From: G965200765 sp965200765
GTDB taxonomy: Bacteria > Pseudomonadota > Gammaproteobacteria > Arenicellales > JAJDZL01
Assembly: GCA_965200765.1 (NCBI GenBank)
Contig: OZ241380.1
Span: forward strand, 496,001-560,000
Direction of reading: 5' to 3'
DNA length: 64,000 nucleotides
Position numbers and translations under genes: made by a program. Under the pieces are notes generated by a model. It made no database searches. It was not told the origin of the DNA and worked only from the letters and a program-made list of their open reading frames with translations. Shown in pieces: positions 18,245 to 28,202 of the stretch. Positions within the stretch are counted from its first letter, which is position 1, and every line of letters starts with the position of its first letter.

Positions 18245-20905
18245 TTATGCTTCCACTACAACAAGCGATCCAAGTTCACCTCGTATTTGTTCATATATTG
18301 GTAGATTTTTTTCTTCATTTACTTCAAGAGTTATAGCTAATCCATACGGAATTTTACTATCAAGGTTCGTTGTTGCATCCGCTAGGCACGAAATATTAAC
18401 TGGAAGATCTTTACCTCTTTGAAATTCAGGAATTTGATTACAATTTTCAAGTATTTCGTGTTGAACAGTACCACGCAATACTTGATTATAATCAAACAAT
18501 TTTCGTTTAACTCTTAATGCGGTATTCTCCCATTCTCCCTCAATATAAAACTTTAATTTTGCTTCCCGTAAATTACGATGTTGCGAATTTATGGGAGAAA
18601 TCCATGCAAGTGTTATAGTAACTCTTCTCCATATCGATTGCCCAGATAGGTCTCTCGGTATAGGCAATCGATATACGTGATCAAAATCAGTTCCAATGTA
18701 TCCGTAACCTATTACCGTTGCTCTTTGAGAAGTAGATGCCAACACACGGTCAATTTCTACTGCACCGTATCCAACAAACCTAGAGTAATATTCTTTGATT
18801 TTCCTAGAATCAGGAGCATTATTCAGTGATTTTCCAATTGTTTTCATATCTAAACTTTGGTAATTTGCACCATGAACCAAGAGTGTTTTTAATAGTACCG
18901 CCACTTGGTCATCAGGTATTTGATTCTTTGTTGTTAAATTCATTAGCATTTCATGAATTTTTATCCCACTTCGAGTTGCAAGAGCTGTGGCACCACTAGT
19001 GCCCGTTGTAAAAGCTACCGACTCTAAACCTCCTTCAAATTCATCATCAGATGCAACTCTTAATCCAGGTGGGCGTCCCCCACTCTTTTTTAAAGAAAAA
19101 GTGGTATCTTGCTCAGCCAAGGGTAGTTCATACAACTGCCTGCCCCCTGGGAACAAAATTTCAGGTTTCATAGAACGACGAAATCCAAACCCAATTCTCG
19201 AAATTGGGCTAAATATGTATGATTCTTTAGCAATTTCTGGCAGTTGGCCATGCGATAATTTAGGCAGTATATCAACATTTTTACCATGAGAATCTGGTTC
19301 GCTCTTGTCTGTATGAATTGCTCCAATAGTCAATGAATTCAGTGATTCAGCAGGAGACAATATCCGGCGAACGTGCATTTGTTTTTCAATCCCACCTATT
19401 ACACTCTGAACTTTCTTCAAATCGCTCAAATTGTTAAACTCACTTACAGGGACTCCAATATCAATGCTATCTTCATAGTTGCCTGCACTGACACAAAACA
19501 GAATCTTATATTTCCACGATAGCCAATCCAATAATCTTGCAGCAGGACTCGGAATGAATATAAATGGCCGTTCCGGGTCACAAATTGACAAATTCACAAT
19601 CTTAACACTTGGTGCTAGAGCGGGAATCTCGCCTTCACCTTCAAACATACGACGAACAGCACGCCAAATTCTGTCCTCAAAAAATACTTCTTTTGGCACA
19701 TGTTCACGGAAATATTCGAACTCTTCAGCTTCTGCATCAGGCTGCATGATTGGTACATAATAAATCGGAGAATTTACAGGTATAGGCTCCTTGACATCTA
19801 ATTCTCCGTATAAAACAAGCGAGGCCATAAAGGTTCCATGAAGCCGCATTCCGGGTTGATATGCGGACGATATGTCGTCTGGGTCGTCTAGTAAAATTCG
19901 ACCATCACTCAAGTACTCATTGTTCAAGTTTGGTACACCATCCAGTACTGCAGCAACTGGTGAGCCAACGGCTTTTGGCAAGACTATTGAATCTGCCTGT
20001 TCCACAGTGTTTTTTGTATTGTCTGACAAACTTTGTCCAGACGGATAAATAAACATTAAACTTGGAAACTTCAATAATTCAATCATCTCCAAATCTGGGT
20101 TTTTCACAGCATCTTTAAAATCCTGGAGTCTTTCGGAGGGAAACTTTACCTTGACGGCATGAAATGCTATCTCCGGAAGCTGGTAAAAGTCGCTAATTAA
20201 TTGCCCATCAATATATTTGACAAGTGACTCAATATAAAACTCATTTTCCTTTCTTCTATTTTCACTTTTTCGATAAAACAATTCTATTTGGCAATATATT
20301 TCTTTTTTTGTACTCGAAATACTTTCTAACTCCTCCCAATAGTCAACAATTTTAGTGTTAGTCAGAATTTCTTGTATACCCCAACGTCGAATTGTTTTGA
20401 TGTAGGGAAACACTGATTTCCACTTGCCCTGTCCATGAGGAAGCTTTTGTTTTTGTTCCCAAAGTCTTCTTAATTTGATTAGTTCCTCAATTCCCCTTTC
20501 ATTCACAAACGAGAGAAACATTTGTCCTCGCATTTCTTCCAATCTGTCGCCATTTGAATTTATTTCATAAAAATTATCATCCGGTTTCATGTCATCAACT
20601 AGATACTCTCCTACCCATTCAAGCCCTTCGGTTTTTTCAACTGCTCGTTGTAGTTCTTTAGCGCTCCCGGCAATTTCGAGCACAAGCACCCTTTCTGGTT
20701 CAAAACCGCCAATGTGACTACTAATGCTTGCCTTGTATTGAATAAAATCCTTGTTAAATCGATCTAACTTGGACGATAACAGTAGATTTTGTTTATGAAT
20801 ACCAGGATACTGGAGTTTCCCACCATTCTGTGGAAAACCTGACCGATGCCGAGGGGGAATCTCTACTGCTTCAGGAAAGAATAGATGAGGAAGTTTCTCG
20901 TTCAA
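18245..20905 (-). CDS. Subtilisin-like (S8) serine protease paired with AAA+ ATPase
   Basis: An 886-residue S8 protease. The catalytic residues are all visible: Asp322 in VAAVLDGVPN, His356 in RLHGTFMASLV, the oxyanion Asn476 in VSAGNYEDS and Ser637 in TTGTSGATALATR. About 310 residues precede the protease domain and 250 follow it; neither part is recognised. No signal peptide is visible, so it is probably cytosolic, unlike most subtilases. The start is TTG at 20905, preceded by GGAG at 5-nt spacing and only 2 nt after the stop of the ATPase gene; no ATG occurs until about residue 106. Paired AAA+/subtilase loci recur in many bacteria and have been discussed as stress or defence modules; the substrate is unknown. 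Confidence 0.85.
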   Translation of the reverse strand: MNEKLPHLFFPEAVEIPPRHRSGFPQNGGKLQYPGIHKQNLLLSSKLDRFNKDFIQYKASISSHIGGFEPERVLVLEIAGSAKELQRAVEKTEGLEWVGEYLVDDMKPDDNFYEINSNGDRLEEMRGQMFLSFVNERGIEELIKLRRLWEQKQKLPHGQGKWKSVFPYIKTIRRWGIQEILTNTKIVDYWEELESISSTKKEIYCQIELFYRKSENRRKENEFYIESLVKYIDGQLISDFYQLPEIAFHAVKVKFPSERLQDFKDAVKNPDLEMIELLKFPSLMFIYPSGQSLSDNTKNTVEQADSIVLPKAVGSPVAAVLDGVPNLNNEYLSDGRILLDDPDDISSAYQPGMRLHGTFMASLVLYGELDVKEPIPVNSPIYYVPIMQPDAEAEEFEYFREHVPKEVFFEDRIWRAVRRMFEGEGEIPALAPSVKIVNLSICDPERPFIFIPSPAARLLDWLSWKYKILFCVSAGNYEDSIDIGVPVSEFNNLSDLKKVQSVIGGIEKQMHVRRILSPAESLNSLTIGAIHTDKSEPDSHGKNVDILPKLSHGQLPEIAKESYIFSPISRIGFGFRRSMKPEILFPGGRQLYELPLAEQDTTFSLKKSGGRPPGLRVASDDEFEGGLESVAFTTGTSGATALATRSGIKIHEMLMNLTTKNQIPDDQVAVLLKTLLVHGANYQSLDMKTIGKSLNNAPDSRKIKEYYSRFVGYGAVEIDRVLASTSQRATVIGYGYIGTDFDHVYRLPIPRDLSGQSIWRRVTITLAWISPINSQHRNLREAKLKFYIEGEWENTALRVKRKLFDYNQVLRGTVQHEILENCNQIPEFQRGKDLPVNISCLADATTNLDSKIPYGLAITLEVNEEKNLPIYEQIRGELGSLVVVEA

Positions 20906-20907
20906 AA

Positions 20908-21906
20908 TTACTCCGTTGTTTTGTGATTTGAAAACGGTACCAATCTATTATTCCAGTCTTTAAGTCTCAAATTCACGATACTCTTTGCATTGTCTGTCTT
21001 CATCTCGAGAACAGCTTGGCGAACCACACCCAAACAAAATTCTTCCGCTTCAGAAAAATTTATGCCGTCAATGTGTTTTGCGATTGTTTTGGGAGTCAAG
21101 CCAAAATTTATTTGACAACGCTTTTCAATCGATGAAACCAATTCGGCAAGTTGTGCTACAGTTGGCATTGGTAACTCCAAACGAACTTGAAATCGCCGCC
21201 ACACCGCCTTGTCCAGCAGTTCAGGGTGATTGCTTGCTGCTACAACAACAACGTAATCTGGTAAATCATCAATTTGAAGTAGCAGCGAACTTACTACGCG
21301 CTTTATTTCTCCGGTTTCATGAATATCGCCTCGATTTTTCCCGAGTGTTTCAAACTCATCAAGAAAAAGAACACATCTTTGTGTCTTGGCATAGTCTAAT
21401 ACATGCTTCAATCGATTTGCAGTCTCACCAAGATAACTGCCAATCAGGGTTTCGTATCGAATAACGACCAACGGATACATCAATTCATAAGCCAAAGCTT
21501 CCGCAAGCACAGTCTTGCCGTTTCCGGGTGGTCCAGCTAGTAGAATACGATTCCGTGCGCGCAGATTATGAGCATGCAATAAGTCAGAACGATGTTGTTC
21601 TTCAACAATCGCCTGAATTTGACTCAATATATATCTTGACAAGACTAGTCTGCCTAATTCTCTTCTTGGTGTGATTTCATAAATCAATTCTTTGCACTCG
21701 TAACCACCATTTGGTTGCATGAATTGCTTGTTTTTTGATGGATGATTATATTCAGGCTGCAATGCTTTTGCCATTCGGTCTGCCAATATACGATGACCTT
21801 TGCTACGTTCATTCTGAATAATCTTTTCGGCCAATTTACGCGCACCGACCTGATCACCAGAAGTGACATTTTTCAAAAGACTAACTAGCAAATCTGCCTG
21901 TGCCAT
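20908..21906 (-). CDS. AAA+ ATPase of the ATPase-subtilase pair
   Basis: A 332-residue single-domain AAA+ protein of the classical FtsH/Vps4-like clade. Walker A GPPGNGKT (residues 125-132), a pore-loop-like segment GSYLGET, Walker B VLFLDE (179-184), sensor-1 VVAASNHPE and an arginine-finger region WRRF are visible. The N-terminal ~75 residues form a helical adaptor-like region. The ATG at 21906 is chosen; an in-frame TTG at 21924 would add six residues. The gene is co-transcribed with the protease 2 nt downstream, so the ATPase probably recognises or remodels a target that the protease then cuts. This is an inference from gene order. Confidence 0.85.
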   Translation of the reverse strand: MAQADLLVSLLKNVTSGDQVGARKLAEKIIQNERSKGHRILADRMAKALQPEYNHPSKNKQFMQPNGGYECKELIYEITPRRELGRLVLSRYILSQIQAIVEEQHRSDLLHAHNLRARNRILLAGPPGNGKTVLAEALAYELMYPLVVIRYETLIGSYLGETANRLKHVLDYAKTQRCVLFLDEFETLGKNRGDIHETGEIKRVVSSLLLQIDDLPDYVVVVAASNHPELLDKAVWRRFQVRLELPMPTVAQLAELVSSIEKRCQINFGLTPKTIAKHIDGINFSEAEEFCLGVVRQAVLEMKTDNAKSIVNLRLKDWNNRLVPFSNHKTTE

Positions 21907-22074
21907 CGCAAGCTTCTTATTCAATATAATTTATGACACTACAAAAGTATCTATGAAGTTTATCAAAATTACTACTCTGTAAAATTTCAAAATTATTAAG
22001 CAATCTAGTTGAATATAGTGTTAATTTTGTGAAATTTTGCAACTTACAATTGACTTGAACTACAGTAATTGTTA

Positions 22075-22840
22075 GGATATTACCAGTTTGTCATACAAAC
22101 TTGTTTTGGCTTCCTTGTTTGCTGGACACGAAATACCCTGTTTTACTATAGTCAACCCTGGAAAATCCGGCCTCTGTCCCGTGCCTCGCTCAACTTGACC
22201 GAGCTGGATTGTCAACGTACGTCCAGCATACAAATTGCCCGGAAATACCAGACCGTTCATTGTGAAGTTGCTTCTATTGGTCGCCGCAACACACATCTTC
22301 ACACCGAATTCGTAGCGCTTGTGTGCCTTGCCTTTGATGCGCTCCTGACCCAGCGCATGCACACTGTACACCGTTTTCCGGCTAGTTCGCTCCAATGCGA
22401 GCACGCGTTTTGCCTGCTCCGACACTAGACCCATCTTCATTAGTTGCTGAACAGAAGGATTCGCAATCTTGCCAGTTTTGCGTCCAACATCCCGCACCAC
22501 ACGAGCCAGTATGGTGCGCAATTCCGTCACCTCCCCCTTCATCCACATTATCTGACGAGCCTGCGCATAGCGATTCACCTTCAAGAGTTGTCTCGGACCT
22601 ACTGGAACATAACTTTCGCGAAGCTTCAAACTTGCTGACCGAACCTTCTTCACCAAACGCTCGCGAACTCGATTCAGCAACTTCACATCCGTTGGATGCG
22701 TCACCGCCTTCTCCTGGATATTGCAAGAAATCAAGCAATAACTATACAGGTTCTGACACGCTTCCTGAATCGAGCACTTCAGTGTCCATTCAAAAAATTT
22801 GGAAGGTTTCCGCCGCATTTGAATCATCCTCACCAACATG
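22075..22840 (-). pseudogene. IS5-type DDE transposase remnant
   Basis: A 255-codon open frame carries a recognisable middle part of an IS5-group transposase: TDVKLLNRVRERLVKK, a stretch beginning YSVHA, and GKAHKRYEFGVKMCVAATN. The N-terminal third is missing and the C-terminal catalytic part is out of frame, so it is a remnant despite the long frame. A more diverged relative is at 39017-40066. Confidence 0.7.
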
Positions 22841-22844
22841 TTGA

Positions 22845-23547
22845 ACTAGACCATTACGCTGAATTATACGACACCTCTTCATAATGGTTAGATTTTTTCA
22901 AGTATATCAATATAGGTATGATGGTTGGCGCTTCATGATTTCGTGTGGCTAATTCCCATGGTTCTGGCATGTTCACTATAAGAATTCTATGAACCCGTCT
23001 TCCTGGACTAAGTGTTGCTGTTCCTCAGTAGACAGGCGCTGAATACTCCAGCTTGGTCAGATTGCTCATGCCATACAGGTGCGGAATCACCTTGGTTCGT
23101 CTTCGCTCCACTACTAAGTTATGCATCGTGTATATGAAATGGGTATATGAGGCCATGGACAATACCTGCGGCTTGAAAAGAAGGATCATTCTCGAATAGG
23201 CTTGTCCGGCGACAGTTCGCTACCCTCCCTTGAATCGGTCAATCGGGCAGACGCTCTCGCCTGTTGCTGGCGAAAACCCGTCCGCATGGCTACATCATAG
23301 CGTTCAGCTCAGCCGTCGACCCTTGCCGAAAGCCGAGCCGTGCAGCACCAGCAACGACTTGCATCGGACAAGTCGGAAGAATTCGACGCTGACGGTTGCA
23401 TACCCTTGTCGTCACTGCCATAATACAACTTTCCCACCCTTAAACGAGGATCCGGGTTATTCTGCTAATATTGTTGTTTCTTTGGGTATAGTGTCTTGGA
23501 GTATAACATTACGATCAGATTGAGCATACTGTCAGGGAAATTTCGAA
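22845..23547. other. Debris gap upstream of IS1595 remnant
   Basis: No intact gene. A sequence near 22856-22872 (GAATTATACGACACC) resembles an IS terminal repeat, and 23400-23460 shares words with 4660-4740 and 13900-13940, indicating another decayed repeat family. Confidence 0.4.
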
Positions 23548-24440
23548 TGCAACAGAATACTACCAATTTTTTTGAATGTGCACAGAAGTACTCCATTCGG
23601 GAGGCCTGTCTGGAAGAGTTGAACCAGTGTCGGAGTGAAAACGGATTCATCTGCCCAAAGTGCGGTTATGACAAGTCTTGCCAGCAGAAACACCGTCAGT
23701 TGTACGAGTGCGATAACTGCGGTTGTCTAGTTTCACCGCCGGACGGGACGGTTCTCGAGCATGCTCGTTTGCAGTTGCCCAAATGGTTTACGGCGATTTG
23801 TCTAATGGGAGTTGACGAGGGCGTGATTTCGGTTGAACAGCATTCCAAGATGAATGGCTTGGTAGATCACCTATCGAATGGTGAGGAAGTAGCACTAGTC
23901 CATAGGGTCGCGACCATGAATACAGGCTTGATGAGCTTGTCGAAGTCATTGATGCTTCCGTCGGTGGCCATAAGCTAGCGAAAGCAGTCGAGGGGCCGCA
24001 GGCAAAATACCCGTGAATTTCGTAGTAGAGCACCTAGAAAACCACATGGGCTTCAGGTTAGCTCGTCTTGTTAAGCTGGTGAATTCCGAACAGGCTCTAA
24101 AATTCGCAAGGCAAATCTCGCCGAATTCGGAAGCTAGCGCGGACGTTTTCCCTGCCTCGAGCGTTCCCGGTAAATCGCATCGGCACGAAAAGCCAAGGTA
24201 CCTCATCCGAAAATGTGGATGAACGGCTTCCGTAGGTTCACATCGTCGCTAGCAACTTCAAAAGTTTTCTGGCGGGAACCTTCCAAAGAATATCGTATCA
24301 ATACCTTTGGGAATATATTGACGAGTTTGTTTTCCACTTCAATCGCCAATTCCGAAAATCTCAGTTGCCAGACCAATTGCTACAAGCTATTGTTGATCAT
24401 GTGCAGATTCGAGCTTTCCTTATTTACAGCCAGAGGTATG
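23548..24440 (+). pseudogene. IS1595/ISXO2-like transposase pseudogene
   Basis: The N-terminal part is open: MQQNTTNFFECAQKYS, then the zinc-ribbon pair FICPKCGYDKSCQQKH...CDNCGC, then LPKWFTAICLMGVDEG. After ~23980 the reading frame is lost; C-terminal blocks such as YIDEFVFHFNRQF and QLPDQLLQAIVDHV appear in another frame near 24310-24420. The remnant ends within a few bases of the RT-nitrilase start, so its arrival may have replaced that gene's original promoter region. Confidence 0.7.
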
Positions 24441-24443
24441 TAA

Positions 24444-27400
24444 ATGAAAGAGAACCTCACTCCCAAATTTCAAGATGTCCAACAAGAATATGTACTGATG
24501 CAAGCTTGGAAGAAGACAGCTTCTTATCTGCGAAGTCAGAGTTGGCTAGTCGACACTTTGGAAATCGACTATCAATCATTGCAAATTTCAAATTTCATAC
24601 AAAACATTCAAAATCTTCTAAGAAATTCAGAAAACTGGCAATTGGATCGTTTAAAAATTGTTCCTGCTCCTAAATCACAAAAGTGGAAGTATCGAGAAGG
24701 TAAATGGAATCCGAAAGAAACTGAAAGCGACATGGAAAAGAAATGGCGGCCCTTGGCCAGTGTTTCATTGAAAGACCAAGTGGTTGCGACAACGGTGCTG
24801 ATGTGTTTGGCAGACCGGGTTGAAGATGCTCTTGGCGATTCGTCATTAAGTTTCAAAGAAGCTGTAAATCGCAGGAAAGTTAGAGCATACGGAAATCGGC
24901 TCTATTGTGGAGATGAAAACGGTTGGTTACGACATAGGTGGGGAAGCACCACACTTTATCGACGATACTTTTCAGACTATCAGGCATTTCTGGAGCGACC
25001 AATCTACGTCGCTGACTTACTATCAAAACAAAACGACAGGTGTTTTCAAATTGCCATAGTTAGTAGCGATTTGTCAAATTTCTATGATCGAGTTCGTCCA
25101 GAAACTCTCCATAATAAAATCTTGCGATTCAAAAGAAATGAAAGTGAAAACGATTTTTTTGATTTCACTCGCAAGTTATTCAATTGGGAGTGGGAAGAAA
25201 AGGACAAGGCTATTGCAAAAAGATTTGAAGCATTACACGATATTAGCGGATTTAGTGATTCAGTTGCACTTCCACAAGGATTAGCTGCATCAGGTTTTTT
25301 TGCCAACATCGTTCTACTTGATTTCGACAACGCTCTACGTGAAGCATTTGATACTTATATTGATAAAAACGAAAAAGTATTTCTGAAAGACGCATGTTTT
25401 TACGTGGATGACATCAAAATGGTTGTTCAAGCAAATAAAGAAATGAACAAGGAAGAAATTGAGGAAGTTGCTTATAATTGGTTAAAACAACAACTTGAAA
25501 CTACAGGCACAGAATTAATTGTAAAAAAAGAAAAAACATCGGTTACGTTGAAGGGTAATGATCAAAATTATCTTGTACCCCAGTCGGCCGTTGCAAAAAG
25601 AATACAAAGCGAAGTATCAGGTACGTTTGATGCTCTTCATGGAATGGATCTACTCACTGCTATTGAGGGTTTCTTTCATCTTCAAAAGAAGCACTCCACG
25701 TCACTAGAAAACCCTTCAGGGCTACTTTTGGGAGTATCTGACATGAAAGACGAAACTGCAGCTCGTTTTGCTGCATACAGATACAGAAAGACATTTCGTT
25801 CGTTGCGTTCTCAGATCAACTACGACACCTCATCTTCATTGGAATCTACCTCATTGGTATTATCTGCCCTTCAGGTTGATGAACGCGCTCAACTATTCGC
25901 TAAAACGTTGATTGATGAATGGGTCGCCAATCCATCGCAAATTTCCTTGCTACGTATCGCATTTGACATGTATCCAAGTGAAGATTATTTGACTAAAGTT
26001 CTTAATATTTTAAGTATTGATCTACAATCTAACGATACAAGTCAAGCAAAACGAGATGTTCTAATCTATTGCTTGGCAGAACTTTTCAGAGCTGGTGCAA
26101 CCGAAACAGCGATAGTCACCATTGAAGACTATCTACCTAAGGACGTAAACCCCGGTGATTATCGAAAAAAACTTGATGAGAAAGCGCGTGAACTAATGAA
26201 AAAATATATACAAGCACCACCTAACATCAGGAATAATCGTTTTCCTTGGTACTTGATGCAACAAGTCTATCTGTATCTCATTGTTCGTGACAAATTCCCC
26301 CGAAAAGCATTAATGGCGAGTGATTCTAATAGTCAATCTCCACTATCATTATATAATAAATTTGCGTCTTTTATTTATTCTCGTGTATTCGATTCACCAA
26401 CTGAGCAGGCAGTATTCTTGATTATGGCAATTTCGGGATTCAAGTACAAAACGATTACTCGACTATTGCATGGTAAAGACATAACTCTAACTTTGTTGCA
26501 AGAAGTGAACAAAATCTCTCCCGAAGTAGCACTACAACTATGGAGTCAAAAGAAAAAGGAAGGAACCAGTATCAACATGCTTGAATCTATGAGGAAGTTG
26601 GGTCTTGAGGCACAAAAACCCGGCCAGCGTGACTTGGTTGGAGAACTAGTAAGACTGGACCACAATCCTTTCCATTCTGAAATTAATTTGTTGCAGTTTG
26701 CAAAATGGCTACTAAGTGGAATGAATCTTGATGAGTTGATATTCACATCTCCTTGGCAAATATGTTGTAACTGTAAAATGAAAATTAACGATGAGTTTGG
26801 AAAGGTTAGTAATTATTCATTTAACAACAAGAAAAATACAGTGATTGAATTTTTTACTGTACCTGATTGGTGTGAAACGCACGAAGAACAAATAAAACAT
26901 AAATTAGGTCTTCTACTCAGATTTGCTATTCGAGGTTCTACTGCTTTCAATGGCCCGCGTATAAGCAACATGCCAAAAGAAGGATACAAACGCTCAATTT
27001 CTCACTGGGAATTGCAAAGATATTCTTCTTTTCAAGGGCGAAGAGAATTTGGAGAAGCATGGATACCTTTATCTTCATTTATCGAAGATTTGTTGTATGA
27101 ACTACTTCGATGGCCAGGTTCGGGTAAACCGAGTTCGATCAGAACAGTTGCTCAAATACGAAAACAAATACAAAAACGCCTGTTAAAACTTAATTCTCGT
27201 AAACATAGATGCTCTAAAATGCTGTTTCTTGAACAAGACGTTAATTTTCCAAACTTGCAATCAAAGTCGCTTACTAATCGACCATTGAGGATTGGAATTG
27301 TTCAATCAATCATACCAAACATAAATGATTTTTTAAAAAATAGGCATGATTTGGAATTATTACAAGATAGCAACTTTCGAATAAAGCATAGAAACCACGT

Positions 27401-28202
27401 TGCTGCTTTGCTGGAAGGTGTGCGCCAAATGCTTGTTGTACACCAAAGCTGTAAAGGAGAAGAACCTGTTGAAGCTGGGTTGGACTTACTTGTATTTCCA
27501 GAACTTGCTGTTCAATTTGGAGATATAGAAACATTTTTCAAACCATTCATTCGAAAACACAAATGCATCGTACTTTGCGGGTTAGTATACCACAAACTGT
27601 ACAACAATTCAAACTCGCAACTAATCAATAGTTGTCTGTGGATAGTACCAGAATGGAACGACAACTCTGGTTTTCATATTCGACTGATTGAGCAAGGTAA
27701 ATTACATTTGTCTCCAATGGAAGAAAAACTAGGTGGCAAGATCGCTAAATTTAGGCCAGCTCAGTGGTTGATAAATTGCACTTGGAATAATGATACTGAG
27801 CACACCAGGCCAATCGTAATATCATCTTCCGTGTGTTTTGATGCCACAGATTTATCACTAGTAGCAGACTTGCGTAAAAAAAGCGACCTGTACATTGTAT
27901 GCGCACTAAACAAAGATGTGGGCACTTTCGATCGCATGTCTGAAATGCTTCACTATCACATGTTTCAAGGTGTAATGGTAGTGAATAATGGCCAGTATGG
28001 GGGCAGTAGTTTCTTCATACCGTTCAAAAATCATTTCGAACGACAGGTATTCCATCTACATGGTCAACCGCAGGCTACAATTACTTTTGCTGAAATCAAA
28101 CCTGAAGAATTGCTGAATAGACCAAACAAAATTGAAACCAAGAAAAAAATTGGTAAATTCAAAGAACCACCAGCTGGATGGAAACCACGGGACAGTAATT
28201 GA
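24444..28202 (+). CDS. Reverse transcriptase-nitrilase fusion (DRT1/UG1 type)
   Basis: A 1,252-residue protein with an RT at the N-terminus and a nitrilase-fold domain at the C-terminus, the architecture of type 1 defence-associated RTs. RT motifs: SSDLSNFYDRV with catalytic Asp209, ALPQGLAAS (about 275-283), and FYVDDIKMV with YVDD at 320-323. The nitrilase triad is intact: Glu1020 in FPELAVQFG, Lys1086 in QGKLHLSP, Cys1131 in SSSVCFDATD. The ~600 residues between are mostly helical by composition, with a small Cys cluster (ICCNCK). AGAGGT lies 6 nt before the ATG. Family members protect against phage; both activities have been reported necessary in tested members, but the mechanism is unresolved. 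No leader RNA was noticed. Confidence 0.9.
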   Translation: MKENLTPKFQDVQQEYVLMQAWKKTASYLRSQSWLVDTLEIDYQSLQISNFIQNIQNLLRNSENWQLDRLKIVPAPKSQKWKYREGKWNPKETESDMEKKWRPLASVSLKDQVVATTVLMCLADRVEDALGDSSLSFKEAVNRRKVRAYGNRLYCGDENGWLRHRWGSTTLYRRYFSDYQAFLERPIYVADLLSKQNDRCFQIAIVSSDLSNFYDRVRPETLHNKILRFKRNESENDFFDFTRKLFNWEWEEKDKAIAKRFEALHDISGFSDSVALPQGLAASGFFANIVLLDFDNALREAFDTYIDKNEKVFLKDACFYVDDIKMVVQANKEMNKEEIEEVAYNWLKQQLETTGTELIVKKEKTSVTLKGNDQNYLVPQSAVAKRIQSEVSGTFDALHGMDLLTAIEGFFHLQKKHSTSLENPSGLLLGVSDMKDETAARFAAYRYRKTFRSLRSQINYDTSSSLESTSLVLSALQVDERAQLFAKTLIDEWVANPSQISLLRIAFDMYPSEDYLTKVLNILSIDLQSNDTSQAKRDVLIYCLAELFRAGATETAIVTIEDYLPKDVNPGDYRKKLDEKARELMKKYIQAPPNIRNNRFPWYLMQQVYLYLIVRDKFPRKALMASDSNSQSPLSLYNKFASFIYSRVFDSPTEQAVFLIMAISGFKYKTITRLLHGKDITLTLLQEVNKISPEVALQLWSQKKKEGTSINMLESMRKLGLEAQKPGQRDLVGELVRLDHNPFHSEINLLQFAKWLLSGMNLDELIFTSPWQICCNCKMKINDEFGKVSNYSFNNKKNTVIEFFTVPDWCETHEEQIKHKLGLLLRFAIRGSTAFNGPRISNMPKEGYKRSISHWELQRYSSFQGRREFGEAWIPLSSFIEDLLYELLRWPGSGKPSSIRTVAQIRKQIQKRLLKLNSRKHRCSKMLFLEQDVNFPNLQSKSLTNRPLRIGIVQSIIPNINDFLKNRHDLELLQDSNFRIKHRNHVAALLEGVRQMLVVHQSCKGEEPVEAGLDLLVFPELAVQFGDIETFFKPFIRKHKCIVLCGLVYHKLYNNSNSQLINSCLWIVPEWNDNSGFHIRLIEQGKLHLSPMEEKLGGKIAKFRPAQWLINCTWNNDTEHTRPIVISSSVCFDATDLSLVADLRKKSDLYIVCALNKDVGTFDRMSEMLHYHMFQGVMVVNNGQYGGSSFFIPFKNHFERQVFHLHGQPQATITFAEIKPEELLNRPNKIETKKKIGKFKEPPAGWKPRDSN

